DNA of 37,396 nucleotides, from contig CAJEXQ010000020.1 of the NCBI GenBank assembly GCA_903994635.1, positions 1 through 37,396 of the forward strand. The letters run 5' to 3'. The DNA comes from an uncultured Chlorobiaceae bacterium. GTDB taxonomy: Bacteria > Bacteroidota > Chlorobiia > Chlorobiales > Chlorobiaceae. The stretch's first letter is position 1, and each line of letters starts with the position of its first letter. A model generated the notes under the pieces. The model was not told the DNA's origin. It searched no databases and saw nothing but the letters and a program-made list of their open reading frames with translations. The position numbers and the translations under genes were made by a program. Of the stretch, positions 1 through 7,973 are shown piece after piece.

Positions 1-47
1 TTGGCCTTAAAGTCACTGCTGAAAATTTTTCGTGTCTTTTTTGTCAT
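1..47 (-). CDS. IS3-family transposase OrfA, N-terminal start only (partial)
   Basis: The minus strand encodes MTKKTRKIFSSDFKA and then runs off the window edge. This is the typical opening of IS3-family OrfA proteins, the small helix-turn-helix subunit that binds the terminal repeats and is later fused to OrfB by programmed frameshifting. An AGGAG sits about 8 bases before the ATG. Too short to say whether the element is intact. Confidence 0.65.
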   Translation of the reverse strand, partial: MTKKTRKIFSSDFKA

Positions 48-106
48 TACCTGCTCCTTTTGGGGCAAGTTAACAACTTAAACCACTGTCTAAAAACCGG
101 GGTCCA
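1..106 (-). mobile_element. End of an IS3-family insertion sequence
   Basis: The minus strand reads a terminus beginning TGGACCCCGG at about base 106, then a short leader with AGGAG and an ATG opening an IS3-type OrfA. IS3-family elements start with TG and have orfA close to the left end, as here. Only the left end of the element lies in the window; the rest is off its edge. The exact terminus is uncertain by a few bases because the other end and the target duplication cannot be seen. The adjoining DNA is a truncated efflux-pump gene, so the element probably interrupted or was involved in deleting that gene. Confidence 0.7.
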
Positions 107-339
107 CTATAATCCGAAAAGGCTCCCTTGACCGCCTGCGTCCGGTACTGATGACCGCATCGATCGCGATTTTCAGCCTGCTGCCAATGCTGCTCTCCAG
201 CGAAACCGGTTCTGAAATACAGAAACCGCTTGCGACAGTCGTTGTCGGTGGGCTGATAACCTCTACACTGCTGACGCTGCTGATTATACCGTCAGTGTAT
301 GGATGGTTTGAAAAGAGAAAGGTTGAAAAAGCGATGTAA
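107..339 (+). pseudogene. C-terminal remnant of a heavy-metal RND efflux pump (CusA/CzcA type)
   Basis: An open frame from about base 94 to the stop at 339 encodes a sequence starting near GSLDRLRPVLMTA and ending with two hydrophobic segments and PSVYGWFEKRK. This is the last transmembrane part of HME-RND inner-membrane pumps (CusA/CzcA), which are about 1,030 residues; only some 75 remain. The family normally has an ATG-internal LRPVLMT motif at this point, so the ATG at 151 is an internal methionine, not a start. The upstream part is replaced by the IS3 end. No function is expected. Confidence 0.8.
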
Positions 340-504
340 CTTTGAGTGCTGCAGCGCCTTGATATATTGCCCGGGCGAAGGCTCCGATGCGGCCAGTCTC
401 CCTCGCTTTGGTGCCACAGAGCCTTTTGATGAAATGTTCTGCTTGTTGGCGGTTGAGCTGCTCGGGCTGATGATGGAGGCTACAGGAGAGCAGGCGCAAA
501 CTGT
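340..504. other. Spacer without a recognised gene
   Basis: Both strands have short open frames here. A minus-strand reading with a Gln/Arg-rich stretch (residues like RQQAEHFIKRLCGTKARE) might be a remnant, but I recognise no family, and the frames end without start signals. I see no convincing gene in this stretch. Confidence 0.4.
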
Positions 505-532
505 TTGATGGCCTGCAATTGTTTGTTATACT
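505..532 (+). promoter_or_regulatory. Putative sigma-70 promoter for the TrlF-like operon
   Basis: TTGATG (505-510), a 16-bp spacer and TATACT (527-532), the latter preceded by TG two bases upstream (extended -10). It lies about 75 bases before the preferred start codon at 607, the right place to drive the operon. Pattern-based only. Confidence 0.4.
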
Positions 533-606
533 GCAACAGATGCTGATTCTCGAAAAGCGTCTCTGGTACAATCAGTCAATAACAGCGTTGAATGGGGGGG
601 ACTACG

Positions 607-3252
607 ATGGAAATACAACAAAACGAATTGTTCCAGAATGGCGCGACTTGGTTGCGGGCGGATTTTCATTTGCATACAAAAGCTGATCAAGAATTTCTTT
701 TCTCTGGAGAAGATAATTCCTTTTGCAGTAATTATGTCGATGCATTAGAGAGTGCAGGAATCAGGATCGGCATTATCACCAACCACAACAAGTTTGATGC
801 AGGAGAATTCAAGGCGCTACGAAAAACAGCCCGGAAAAAAGATATTTTTTTACTCCCTGGCGTGGAGCTGTCAGTCAATGATGGAGCAAATGGCATTCAT
901 GCTCTCGTTGTTTTCAGTGATCAATGGCTTGAAAATGGCGATGATTATATCAATCCGTTTTTGACTTCCATGTTTTCTGGAAAAACGCCGCAACAATATC
1001 AGAATGAAAATGGGCGAAGCGATAAAAACATTCTTCAGGTCGTTGATGAATTGAACAAAATCGGTCGTGACTATTTCTTGTTATTTGCTCATGTTGAAGA
1101 GAGCAAGGGACTGTGGAGTGAAATGGGCGGAGGCAAGCTGTCTGATTGGGCAGAAAATCATTATGAAGCCGTCAGGCTGAGAACTCTTGGTTTTCAGAAG
1201 GCAAGGAGCCATGATGTAGCAGGCAGACCTTGTCGTGTAAAGGTTAAGGAGTGGCTTAAGGATTGGTATCCGGCAGAGGTGGAAGGCTCTGACCCTAAAA
1301 GTATAGCAGATATTGGGAGAGGGTTGCAATGTTTCATAAAGATTGGGACATTTTCTTATGATGCCGTCAAGTTTGCTTTAACTGACCACACAAATCGTGT
1401 TGCCAGCACTGCCGCCACCTATCAGCATTCATATATCAAAAGCATCCATTTTGAAGGTGGAACCCTGTCTGGAAAAACAGTTTTCCTCTCTCCTGAACTC
1501 AATACCTTAATAGGCATTCGTGGTAGTGGCAAGTCTTCGATCCTCGAAGTATTGCGTTATGTTTTGGATATTCCTTTCGGTGACAAGGCCGGTGATCAAA
1601 AATACAAGCAAGAGTTGACAGGTTTTACGATGGGCAGCGGAGGCAAGGTGGTTCTTCATGCCGTTGATCGTTATGGCCAGTCATATCAAATTCGCCGCGT
1701 ATGGAAGGAAAATTATTCCAATGTCTATGTTGATAATAAATTACAGCCAGGAGTTTCGATTCGGGAAACAGTTTTGTATAAACCGGTCTATTTCGGTCAA
1801 AAAGATCTTTCCAGTACGGGAGAGGGTTTTGAAAAAGATCTTGTAGAGAAGCTGTTAGGGTCACGACTTGATGAAATCCGCCAAAAGATTGCAAAACAAA
1901 AGGCTGCCATTGGCGAAACCGTTGATCGATTGATAAAAACAGCCAATGTGGCAGAGCAGAAAGAAGAGCTGACCAGAATAAAACAGGATACCGAACACCG
2001 CCTCAAATTGTACACGCAGCATGGAGTTGAGGAGAAGCTCCAGAAACGTCTTGATTTTGATGCTGATATTCGTACCATGCAAAAAGGGGTGAATCTCATT
2101 CAGGAATTTATCCTTGGGCTTAAAGATGTATTGGCGCAGCATGAAGATGATATTCGTAATTTTATCGGATATCAATCAACGCATAATGCTGAAATATTTG
2201 ACCGATTCTATACTGCCTACACGCAATTCATTCAAAGCCTCGACAGTATCAAGTTGGCATTAGGGAAGACTGAAGCTGCAGAAACAGAACTCTCTCTGAC
2301 ATACTCCGATCTTGTTGTCATCAGAAAAGGTTTAGTTGATGAGTTTGCAGAAATTGAAAGAATGCTGGCCAAAGAATTAAAAACCAGTACAACCCAGAAT
2401 ATCAGCTCGGATGAGTTCCTGAAGCTTAAAAATAAACTGGCACTAACAAATCAGTTACTGACAACATTTTCAAAACAAGGTGAGCAAAAGGAGATTATTT
2501 CCTCAACTCTCACGAAGGAATTACATTATCTCAACGAACTCTGGCATGAGGAGTTCAGCATTATCAAAACAGAACTTGACAAAGTAGGCGGGGATAACTC
2601 TTCTCTTGTTATTGCTTCAGGTTATAAGGAAGACCGATTGGCCTTTCTTGAGTTTATGAGAAGTGTTTTTAAGGGCAGCGGAATTCGTGAAGCAACTTTT
2701 CAGGGAATAGTTGACAAGTACCGGGACTTCACATCAATCTATGCTGATTTTGATCATGCAAAAAAAACTTTTGGAACGAATCCTCAACTCCTTGCTGATT
2801 TGTTCACAAATAATCTGAAGACACTCCTGACCTATCAAACACCCAACAAATTTACAATCACCTATCGAGGCAAGGAGTTGCAGCATCACTCTTTGGGCCA
2901 GCGGGCATCTGCCTTGATTCTGTTTGTATTAAGCCAGCGTGAAAATGATCTTATTATCATCGACCAACCTGAAGATGATCTGGATAACCAAACCATTTAT
3001 GAGGATGTGATCAAGCTGGTTCGCAAAATGAAACCAAAGGTGCAGTTTATCTTTGCGACCCATAACCCTAATATCCCCGTACTTGGTGACGCTGACCAGA
3101 TACATGCCTGTTCTTTCATGGACGACAAAATTGCAGTTCAAAGCGGTGGCATTGACGATCCTGTTCAACAAAAAACCATTGTTGACATTATGGAAGGCGG
3201 TCGGGAAGCATTTAATCGTCGCAAAGAAATTTACCAGATATGGAAACCATAG
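607..3252 (+). CDS. TrlF-like protein: PHP domain plus SMC/ABC-type ATPase
   Basis: An 881-residue protein. Residues about 15-120 form a PHP-type metal-dependent phosphoesterase domain: DFHLHT near residue 20, TNHNKFD, and a GVELS motif. A P-loop GIRGSGKS lies at residues 303-310, followed by a long helical region of coiled-coil character. The C-terminus has an ABC-type signature SLGQR (about 762), Walker B LIIIDQPEDD (about 782-790) and an H-loop ATHNPN (about 817-822). A PHP domain joined to such an ATPase is the TrlF-like architecture found in defence islands; a nuclease activated by ATPase sensing is an inference. I chose ATG 607 over ATG 592 because GGGGGGA lies just ahead of 607 and nothing suitable precedes 592. 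The next gene overlaps its end by 13 bases, so the two are probably co-translated. All nucleotide-binding motifs are present and the gene looks intact. Confidence 0.85.
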   Translation: MEIQQNELFQNGATWLRADFHLHTKADQEFLFSGEDNSFCSNYVDALESAGIRIGIITNHNKFDAGEFKALRKTARKKDIFLLPGVELSVNDGANGIHALVVFSDQWLENGDDYINPFLTSMFSGKTPQQYQNENGRSDKNILQVVDELNKIGRDYFLLFAHVEESKGLWSEMGGGKLSDWAENHYEAVRLRTLGFQKARSHDVAGRPCRVKVKEWLKDWYPAEVEGSDPKSIADIGRGLQCFIKIGTFSYDAVKFALTDHTNRVASTAATYQHSYIKSIHFEGGTLSGKTVFLSPELNTLIGIRGSGKSSILEVLRYVLDIPFGDKAGDQKYKQELTGFTMGSGGKVVLHAVDRYGQSYQIRRVWKENYSNVYVDNKLQPGVSIRETVLYKPVYFGQKDLSSTGEGFEKDLVEKLLGSRLDEIRQKIAKQKAAIGETVDRLIKTANVAEQKEELTRIKQDTEHRLKLYTQHGVEEKLQKRLDFDADIRTMQKGVNLIQEFILGLKDVLAQHEDDIRNFIGYQSTHNAEIFDRFYTAYTQFIQSLDSIKLALGKTEAAETELSLTYSDLVVIRKGLVDEFAEIERMLAKELKTSTTQNISSDEFLKLKNKLALTNQLLTTFSKQGEQKEIISSTLTKELHYLNELWHEEFSIIKTELDKVGGDNSSLVIASGYKEDRLAFLEFMRSVFKGSGIREATFQGIVDKYRDFTSIYADFDHAKKTFGTNPQLLADLFTNNLKTLLTYQTPNKFTITYRGKELQHHSLGQRASALILFVLSQRENDLIIIDQPEDDLDNQTIYEDVIKLVRKMKPKVQFIFATHNPNIPVLGDADQIHACSFMDDKIAVQSGGIDDPVQQKTIVDIMEGGREAFNRRKEIYQIWKP

Positions 3253-4394
3253 AACTTATGAATGTTCTTGCCCGAGGCGAGGACAGCGAACATCAATTCA
3301 AAGAGAATTTTAACAACGCTGAATCGCTGGCCGCAGAAATGGTGGCGTTCAGTAATGGAAATGGCGGGAAGATAGTTATTGGTGTTGCCGATAGTGGACT
3401 GATTGTTGGTCTGACCAAGGCGGACATTCATCGCTTGAATCAATTGATTTCTAATGTTGCAAGCATAAATGTGCGCCCGGCTATCAATCCGACAACGCAG
3501 AATATGCTCACAGAAAACGGTCTGCTCTTGATTATCGATGTACCTATGGGCATCAATAAGCCGTATCAGGATAATGCGGGTATCTTTTGGGTAAAAAATG
3601 GTGCTGACAAGCGGAAGGCTACCTCTCGGGAAGAAATTCAGAGGTTATTTCAAGCATCAGGCCTCTTGCATGCTGATGAGTCGCCAGCAAATGGTCTGAC
3701 TATTGCCGACCTGGATATGGATTATTTTAGAGAGTTTTTTCAGCGTCGGTATGGCGAGCCTCTTGACGCACAGCAATTGCCTTTGGAGCAGACCATTCAG
3801 AATTTGAATTTGGGGAGGCATGGTGTTTTAAATGTGACTGGTGCCTTGTTGTTTGGAAATAATCCATCGTTTCGATTACCGGCATTTATTGTAAAGGCGG
3901 GCAGTTTTCCCGGTAACACTATAGCTGGTGATACCTATCGTGACAGTCGTGACATCAAAGGGAAGTTGGCTGATGTATTTCAGCAGTCGATGAGTTTTAT
4001 TCTGGCAAATCTTCGACAAATTCAGGGAGATCAAACGGTCAATACAACAGGAATACCTGAAATACCAAGGATTGTATTCGAAGAGATTGTTGCAAATGCG
4101 CTCGTGCATCGCGACTATTATATTTCAGCTCCAATCAGGATTTTTGTTTTGGATGATCGTGTCGAAATCATCAGCCCAGGGCATCTCCCGAATAATTTGA
4201 CGATAGAGAATATCAAGGCCGGAAATTCCAATACCCGTAATCCGGTATTGGCCTCATTCGCAAATCAAATATTGCCGTATCGCGGCTACGGTTCCGGCAT
4301 TATTCGTGCTTTGCAGGCCTATCCTTTTATTGATTTTATTGATGACAAAGAGGGGAATATGTTCAAGGTTATTGTTGTGCGGCGAGCTTCGTAA
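3240..4394 (+). CDS. AlbA_2 (Schlafen-type) and GHKL-ATPase domain protein, RecG-like
   Basis: A 384-residue protein. Residues about 13-135 match the AlbA_2/Schlafen-type nucleic-acid-binding domain (E-D-S-E-x-Q-F-K-E, then AFSNGNGGKIVIGV). Residues about 280-375 match the HATPase_c_4 domain, with EEIVANALVHRDY, VEIISPG and a GYGSGI glycine loop. Such proteins are often mis-named RecG-like helicases but have no helicase motifs. It overlaps the end of the TrlF-like gene and is followed after 29 bases by a truncated TOPRIM-like gene, suggesting a three-gene operon. The start at 3240 gives the overlap; ATG 3258 is the alternative. The C-terminus is shorter than in relatives with a winged-helix tail: there is none here. 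Role unknown, probably regulatory or sensory within a defence system. Confidence 0.85.
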   Translation: METIELMNVLARGEDSEHQFKENFNNAESLAAEMVAFSNGNGGKIVIGVADSGLIVGLTKADIHRLNQLISNVASINVRPAINPTTQNMLTENGLLLIIDVPMGINKPYQDNAGIFWVKNGADKRKATSREEIQRLFQASGLLHADESPANGLTIADLDMDYFREFFQRRYGEPLDAQQLPLEQTIQNLNLGRHGVLNVTGALLFGNNPSFRLPAFIVKAGSFPGNTIAGDTYRDSRDIKGKLADVFQQSMSFILANLRQIQGDQTVNTTGIPEIPRIVFEEIVANALVHRDYYISAPIRIFVLDDRVEIISPGHLPNNLTIENIKAGNSNTRNPVLASFANQILPYRGYGSGIIRALQAYPFIDFIDDKEGNMFKVIVVRRAS

Positions 4395-4423
4395 ATGAGA
4401 AAAGCTATGGGCGAGAAAACGCA

Positions 4424-4594
4424 ATGTTTGAAATTCTTGTCGAAGGAGAGACAGAGCAGACCGTGCTTTCCATTGTAATGCCTCAAATTCTTGGCGTTTA
4501 TGGTGAGCCTCATACGTGGCGCATCCACAAACTCGCATACCCGGAAACTCGTCAACAGGTGTCACCACTGAGCATAACAGCACATTTGCAATAG
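4424..4594 (+). pseudogene. Truncated DUF4276 (TOPRIM-like) gene
   Basis: From ATG 4424 the frame encodes FEILVEGETEQTVLS and then a segment ending PHTWRIHK, the typical N-terminus of DUF4276 proteins, which are TOPRIM-fold relatives of OLD-type nucleases and usually about 200 residues. After roughly residue 36 similarity stops and the frame closes at residue 56, close to where AT-rich foreign DNA begins. The gene therefore looks cut at its 3' side by the neighbouring insertion. It starts 29 bases after the AlbA_2 gene on the same strand, so it was probably the third member of the operon. Confidence 0.7.
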
Positions 4595-5319
4595 GCGGGG
4601 TTTCGTGCTCCGCAGATAGTTTTGTGGTTAAAGGAAGTTCAGTTCTCCGAATGAAAATTAGTTGACCAAGCGAATAAATATGCAAGCTCACTAATGTTCG
4701 GTTGTTGAAAAAAATAATTCATCACAAACCGCTATTATATAACAATTTACAGGATTTTTCTACCGTAATCGATTTGAAAAGCAATTTAGTTATTGGGCGG
4801 ATTTATAAATATATCATAAACCGCAGTTAAAATATTTCATTAGACATAAAAAATGATTCAATGATAAATTTTAAAGCGAAATAATATTCTGATATAGCCA
4901 AATTCCAAGAGCCATATAAAGCGCTAACTCATTATTATTAAAACAAGTAAAAAAGTACCATCATCAATAAGTATCAATTAATAGCAAGAATAGATCAAAC
5001 TTGAGTAAAGAATTCAAAAGCATAGAAGTAATAAATAATATTTTCTATACTCAAATTTGACAATAATTTATCCTATTGAAAATATAGAAGTTGTCAAATA
5101 GGCTATAATATTTGATATATTATTTCACACGTATCTACATTTTACCTAAACCAGTGAAATCTGATAACCTATTAATTTAAAGTAAGTTAAAAATATTTAT
5201 TTCACGGCTGGAGCGAGGGTGCTATGTAACTTGTTTAATTTAATTGATTTATAACCGGACAGTAGTGATGCAAGCTAACCTTTTTTGTATACATTTGATA
5301 TCGAAATAAAATTTATTGA
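4595..5319. other. AT-rich intergenic stretch at the boundary of an acquired segment
   Basis: About 725 bases with no credible gene; roughly three quarters A+T from 4680 on. Features visible: a possible 44-codon remnant in a third frame (about 4533-4665, ending SSVLRMKIS then a stop) resembling the end of a beta-rich protein; a 9-bp inverted repeat ATTTGACAA/TTGTCAAAT (5055-5063 and 5091-5099); and TACATTTG (5290-5297), matching the Bacteroidetes -7 box TAnnTTTG, 23 bases before the next gene. No matching -33 box is obvious. Confidence 0.5.
5290..5297 (+). promoter_or_regulatory. Possible Bacteroidetes-type -7 promoter element
   Basis: TACATTTG fits the TAnnTTTG consensus of Bacteroidetes primary sigma factors and lies 22 bases ahead of the ATG at 5320, which has no Shine-Dalgarno sequence, also usual in that phylum. 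The upstream -33 TTG-type element is not clear, so this is tentative. Confidence 0.25.
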
Positions 5320-5904
5320 ATGGCTAAGAAGAAAAAAATAAATATTATGGTAGCATCTACCGTATATCAAAACCGTGATTTGCTTTTGCAAATTTGCGGC
5401 ATTTTGAATACGTATGGTTACCACGTTATTAATTCTGAATACGGAACACTTCGTCCCCCGTTGGGAATGAATAATACGGATGCTTGTATAGCCGCAGTGG
5501 CGGAATGCGATATTTTCTTTGGAATTATCAATCCCATGTATAGCACCGGAATTACACATTTAGAGTTTCAAAGAGCTATTGCTATAAACAAGCCTCGAAG
5601 ATTTATTGCTCATAGCTTTGTGACTTTTTCACGTAAACTGCTTGCTCAATATATGTATGATGATGCAGCAAAAACGCAACGAAACGATTTTGAAATACAA
5701 TCTACTTCCGTAATAGATAGCGTTAAAGTAATTGATATGTACAACGATGCTGTTCAAATAAATTTATCTTATAAAGAACGGAAATATCATTGGGTTCAAG
5801 AATTTTTTAGAGCCGATGAAGCATTGAGACACGTCGAAACTCTATTCCAGGATACTAAACGAGTAGAACGAGAAATAGCTAATTTAAATAATCCAGTGCA
5901 ATGA
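5320..5904 (+). CDS. DUF4062 domain protein
   Basis: A 194-residue protein with the DUF4062 pattern: an opening beta strand INIMVASTVYQNRD, an acidic CDIFFGIINPMYSTGIT motif (about 65-85) and a following EFQRAIAINKPRRFI helix-strand. DUF4062 is a Rossmann/TIR-like fold found in stress and defence loci, often beside or fused to AlbA_2/GHKL proteins; the activity is not established. Its TGA overlaps the ATG of the next gene (ATGA), so the two are translationally coupled. The region is AT-rich and lacks a Shine-Dalgarno site, unlike neighbours, consistent with transfer from a Bacteroidetes-like donor. Confidence 0.8.
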   Translation: MAKKKKINIMVASTVYQNRDLLLQICGILNTYGYHVINSEYGTLRPPLGMNNTDACIAAVAECDIFFGIINPMYSTGITHLEFQRAIAINKPRRFIAHSFVTFSRKLLAQYMYDDAAKTQRNDFEIQSTSVIDSVKVIDMYNDAVQINLSYKERKYHWVQEFFRADEALRHVETLFQDTKRVEREIANLNNPVQ

Positions 5905-7367
5905 AAACAGAGCAACTCATAAAAGATCTTTTAAAACAGGACGCAAGCGGACAGTTTGAGTTTAAAGAAGTTGTTCGTAAAGATTCTATTGGTAAAACCA
6001 TTTGTGGGTTTCTAAATAATGAAGGCGGTCAATTACTCATTGGAATTACTGAAAACAAAGAAATAAAAGGCATTAAAGATGCGGATAAATGGCAGCTTAA
6101 TATAGAACAATTTCTAATTAAAGAATTGGTTCCCGAAGCACCTGTGACAGTTTCTGTTGAAAATTATGGAGACAAGCAATTGCTTTTAATTATAGTTTGG
6201 GAAGGATCAAAACAACCCTACATTTTTAACGGCAGTATTTATTATCGTAGAAATGACAGAACCATTCAAGCGTCATCAAAAGAAATTTCTGAACTCATTC
6301 ATAAAAGGCAAGAAACCGAAATTCATTGGGAACGTCAAGCAGCACTGGGTGTGGAGTTGAAAGACCTGGATTTTGAAGAAATTAAAAAAACGATGGATGC
6401 TGCATTGTCTGACAATAAAATGAAAGACATTAAAAAAGATCCTGTTGAATTTCTTTCATATTATGGCCTTTTTCAAAACGGAAATTTTACCAATGCAGCA
6501 GTCGTGCTTTTTGCTAAAAAGCCTTCACGGTTTATTCCACAAGTGATGGTTCGTTTAGCATTTCTTGACCAAGGCAAAACAGGTGATGTTTTTAAAGATG
6601 ACCAAATATTAGAGGGAAATATATTTAAGAACATTGAATCTATTCAGAATTTCTTTGAAAAACATTTATCGTTTAGTCGAAAATTTGGAAACAACAATTG
6701 GAAACGAACGGATGATTATGTTTTTCCGATGGCCGCATTGCGTGAAGGTATTATGAATGCTTTAGTACATAGAGAATATGGTTTGGTCTCAAGTGCATTA
6801 TCAATTATTAGTTATCCCGATAAACTGGAAATTACAAATAGTGGAAAATCTCCTTTCAAACAAAGCGAATTAAAGAAGAACCATTTATCAATGCCCTATA
6901 ATCCTGATATTGCCCATATTGTTTTTTTAAGAGGATATATTGAAAAGATAGGTAGAGGGACATTAAAGATTATTGATGCTTGTAAACAAGCTGGCATTAA
7001 ATCTCCTGCATGGGAAATAAGAGAAAAAACAGTTAAACTAATTTTCTTTAGTAATGTAAAACTCGACACTGCAATTGAAGGTGCTACTAAAGGAGCAAGT
7101 GAGGGAGCTATCGAGGGAGCTGTTGAAGGAGCTATTGAAGGAGTAACTAAAGGAGTTAAAGAAAAACTTGCTGTTCTATTAAGTGCTATAGCTGCTAATG
7201 AAGGTAATAGAGTTCCTGATTATAAAGAAGCTACTGGTTTATCTGATAGTAGCATGGAGAGATATATCAAGAATCTAAAAGATGGTGGACTAATAGAGTT
7301 TAAAGGAGAAGCAGCTCATACTGGTGGTTACTATTTATCAAAAAAAATGAAAGCGCAATTGAAGTGA
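5901..7367 (+). CDS. AlbA_2 and GHKL-ATPase protein with winged-helix tail
   Basis: A 488-residue protein. Residues about 14-130 are an AlbA_2 domain (FEFKEVVRKDSIGKTICGFLNN, GGQLLIGI), residues about 285-370 a HATPase_c_4 domain (REGIMNALVHREYG, LEITNSG, GRGTLKIID), residues 391-418 a linker made of seven four-residue units of the type A-I-E-G, and the last 60 residues a winged-helix-like segment (GLSDSSMERYIKNLKDGGLIEFKG is the recognition part). It is coupled to the DUF4062 gene by an ATGA overlap. The full-length architecture makes it the most complete of the three GHKL paralogues in the window. It probably acts with its DUF4062 partner as a two-component sensor or defence unit; this is inferred from context. 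Confidence 0.85.
   Translation: MKTEQLIKDLLKQDASGQFEFKEVVRKDSIGKTICGFLNNEGGQLLIGITENKEIKGIKDADKWQLNIEQFLIKELVPEAPVTVSVENYGDKQLLLIIVWEGSKQPYIFNGSIYYRRNDRTIQASSKEISELIHKRQETEIHWERQAALGVELKDLDFEEIKKTMDAALSDNKMKDIKKDPVEFLSYYGLFQNGNFTNAAVVLFAKKPSRFIPQVMVRLAFLDQGKTGDVFKDDQILEGNIFKNIESIQNFFEKHLSFSRKFGNNNWKRTDDYVFPMAALREGIMNALVHREYGLVSSALSIISYPDKLEITNSGKSPFKQSELKKNHLSMPYNPDIAHIVFLRGYIEKIGRGTLKIIDACKQAGIKSPAWEIREKTVKLIFFSNVKLDTAIEGATKGASEGAIEGAVEGAIEGVTKGVKEKLAVLLSAIAANEGNRVPDYKEATGLSDSSMERYIKNLKDGGLIEFKGEAAHTGGYYLSKKMKAQLK
7071..7154 (+). repeat. Seven 12-bp tandem units inside the AlbA_2/GHKL gene
   Basis: Seven consecutive four-codon units encode x-x-(E/K)-G, mostly AIEG, AVEG or ATKG, at residues 391-418, joining the GHKL domain to the winged-helix tail. 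Units differ at third positions, so this is an older array, but any change in copy number would keep the frame and only lengthen the linker. Confidence 0.8.
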
Positions 7368-7394
7368 TTCGATAAAAGCGCTCATTAATGAGTA

Positions 7395-7450
7395 TTCCGG
7401 TGAAAGTGTACCACCAAGGTGGCCAAAATATTGAACCACTATTTCGCCTG
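7395..7450. other. Possible IS21-type terminal remnant between gene clusters
   Basis: The 172-base spacer after the AT-rich module contains CCGGTGAAAGTGTACCACC, then AGGTGGCCAAAATATTGAAC. This resembles the terminal repeats of some IS21-family elements, and includes the palindrome CCACCAAGGTGG less two bases. No istA or istB is present. The match is from memory of family ends and could be coincidence. Confidence 0.3.
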
Positions 7451-7539
7451 ATGCTGTCGTGGCATTGACACAAGGCTTGTTATACAATAGACCCTGTCCA
7501 TCAACGGTTTTATCGAACGAAAAATCTCAGCAGAGCTTG

Positions 7540-7875
7540 TCATCGCGTCAGCTGCGCCGCTTTATTATGCTCACTCTTCTTCAACGCCGCTTCGCAAACC
7601 TCATACTCGCCAAGATGGGCGCGCATCAGGCTTTTCCAGAGCTTGCCGTGGTTGGGTACGGAGAAGTGCAGCAGTTCATGGACGATCACGTAATCCCTGA
7701 CCTTTTCGTCCATCTCCATCAATTCAGCGTTGAAATTCAGATGGCCCTCTGTGGAGCAGGAGGCCCACTTGTTCTGCATGGGTCGAACGCCGAGCCACAC
7801 AATCTGAACGTCAAGTTTGTCGGCCCAATCGCGAACGCGCTGCTTGAATCGAATCTTTGAACTGGTGTCGGTCAT
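7540..7875 (-). CDS. Short M48/YgjP-type metallopeptidase of a type I restriction operon
   Basis: An 111-residue protein with [15 protein letters not shown], a HExxH zinc-peptidase motif in the YgjP (DUF45) style, at about residues 66-80, and the preceding [15 protein letters not shown] segment typical of the family. Full YgjP proteins are about 230 residues, but short versions like this are common directly downstream of hsdR. The ATG at 7875 lies exactly where the remaining part of hsdR stops, so most of hsdR and any intergenic region has been deleted. The gene itself looks complete. Its role in restriction operons is unknown. Confidence 0.75.
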   Translation of the reverse strand: MTDTSSKIRFKQRVRDWADKLDVQIVWLGVRPMQNKWASCSTEGHLNFNAELMEMDEKVRDYVIVHELLHFSVPNHGKLWKSLMRAHLGEYEVCEAALKKSEHNKAAQLTR

Positions 7876-7973
7876 GGTTCTTGAGCATCTGGTCTTCCAG
7901 CTCGTTGCGGTCGATCATCAGGAGGATGGTCGGCTTGACCGCCTCGGGCGCCCGAAAAAGCTGTTCAGCCGCC
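7712..7973 (-). repeat. Copy A of a 262-bp perfect inverted repeat
   Basis: Covers the 5' half of the metallopeptidase gene and the last intact part of hsdR, including the junction between them. By eye it is identical, in opposite orientation, to 14445-14706. Copy A sits in continuous hsdR/peptidase context, so it is the source copy. Confidence 0.9.

Noticed and set aside
592..606. Upstream ATG for the TrlF-like gene
   Set aside because: No Shine-Dalgarno before 592, whereas GGGGGGA lies at the right distance before 607.
7071..7154. Possible CRISPR-like repeat array
   Set aside because: Units are contiguous 12-mers without spacers and keep a coding frame; a protein linker repeat. No CRISPR array was seen anywhere in the window.
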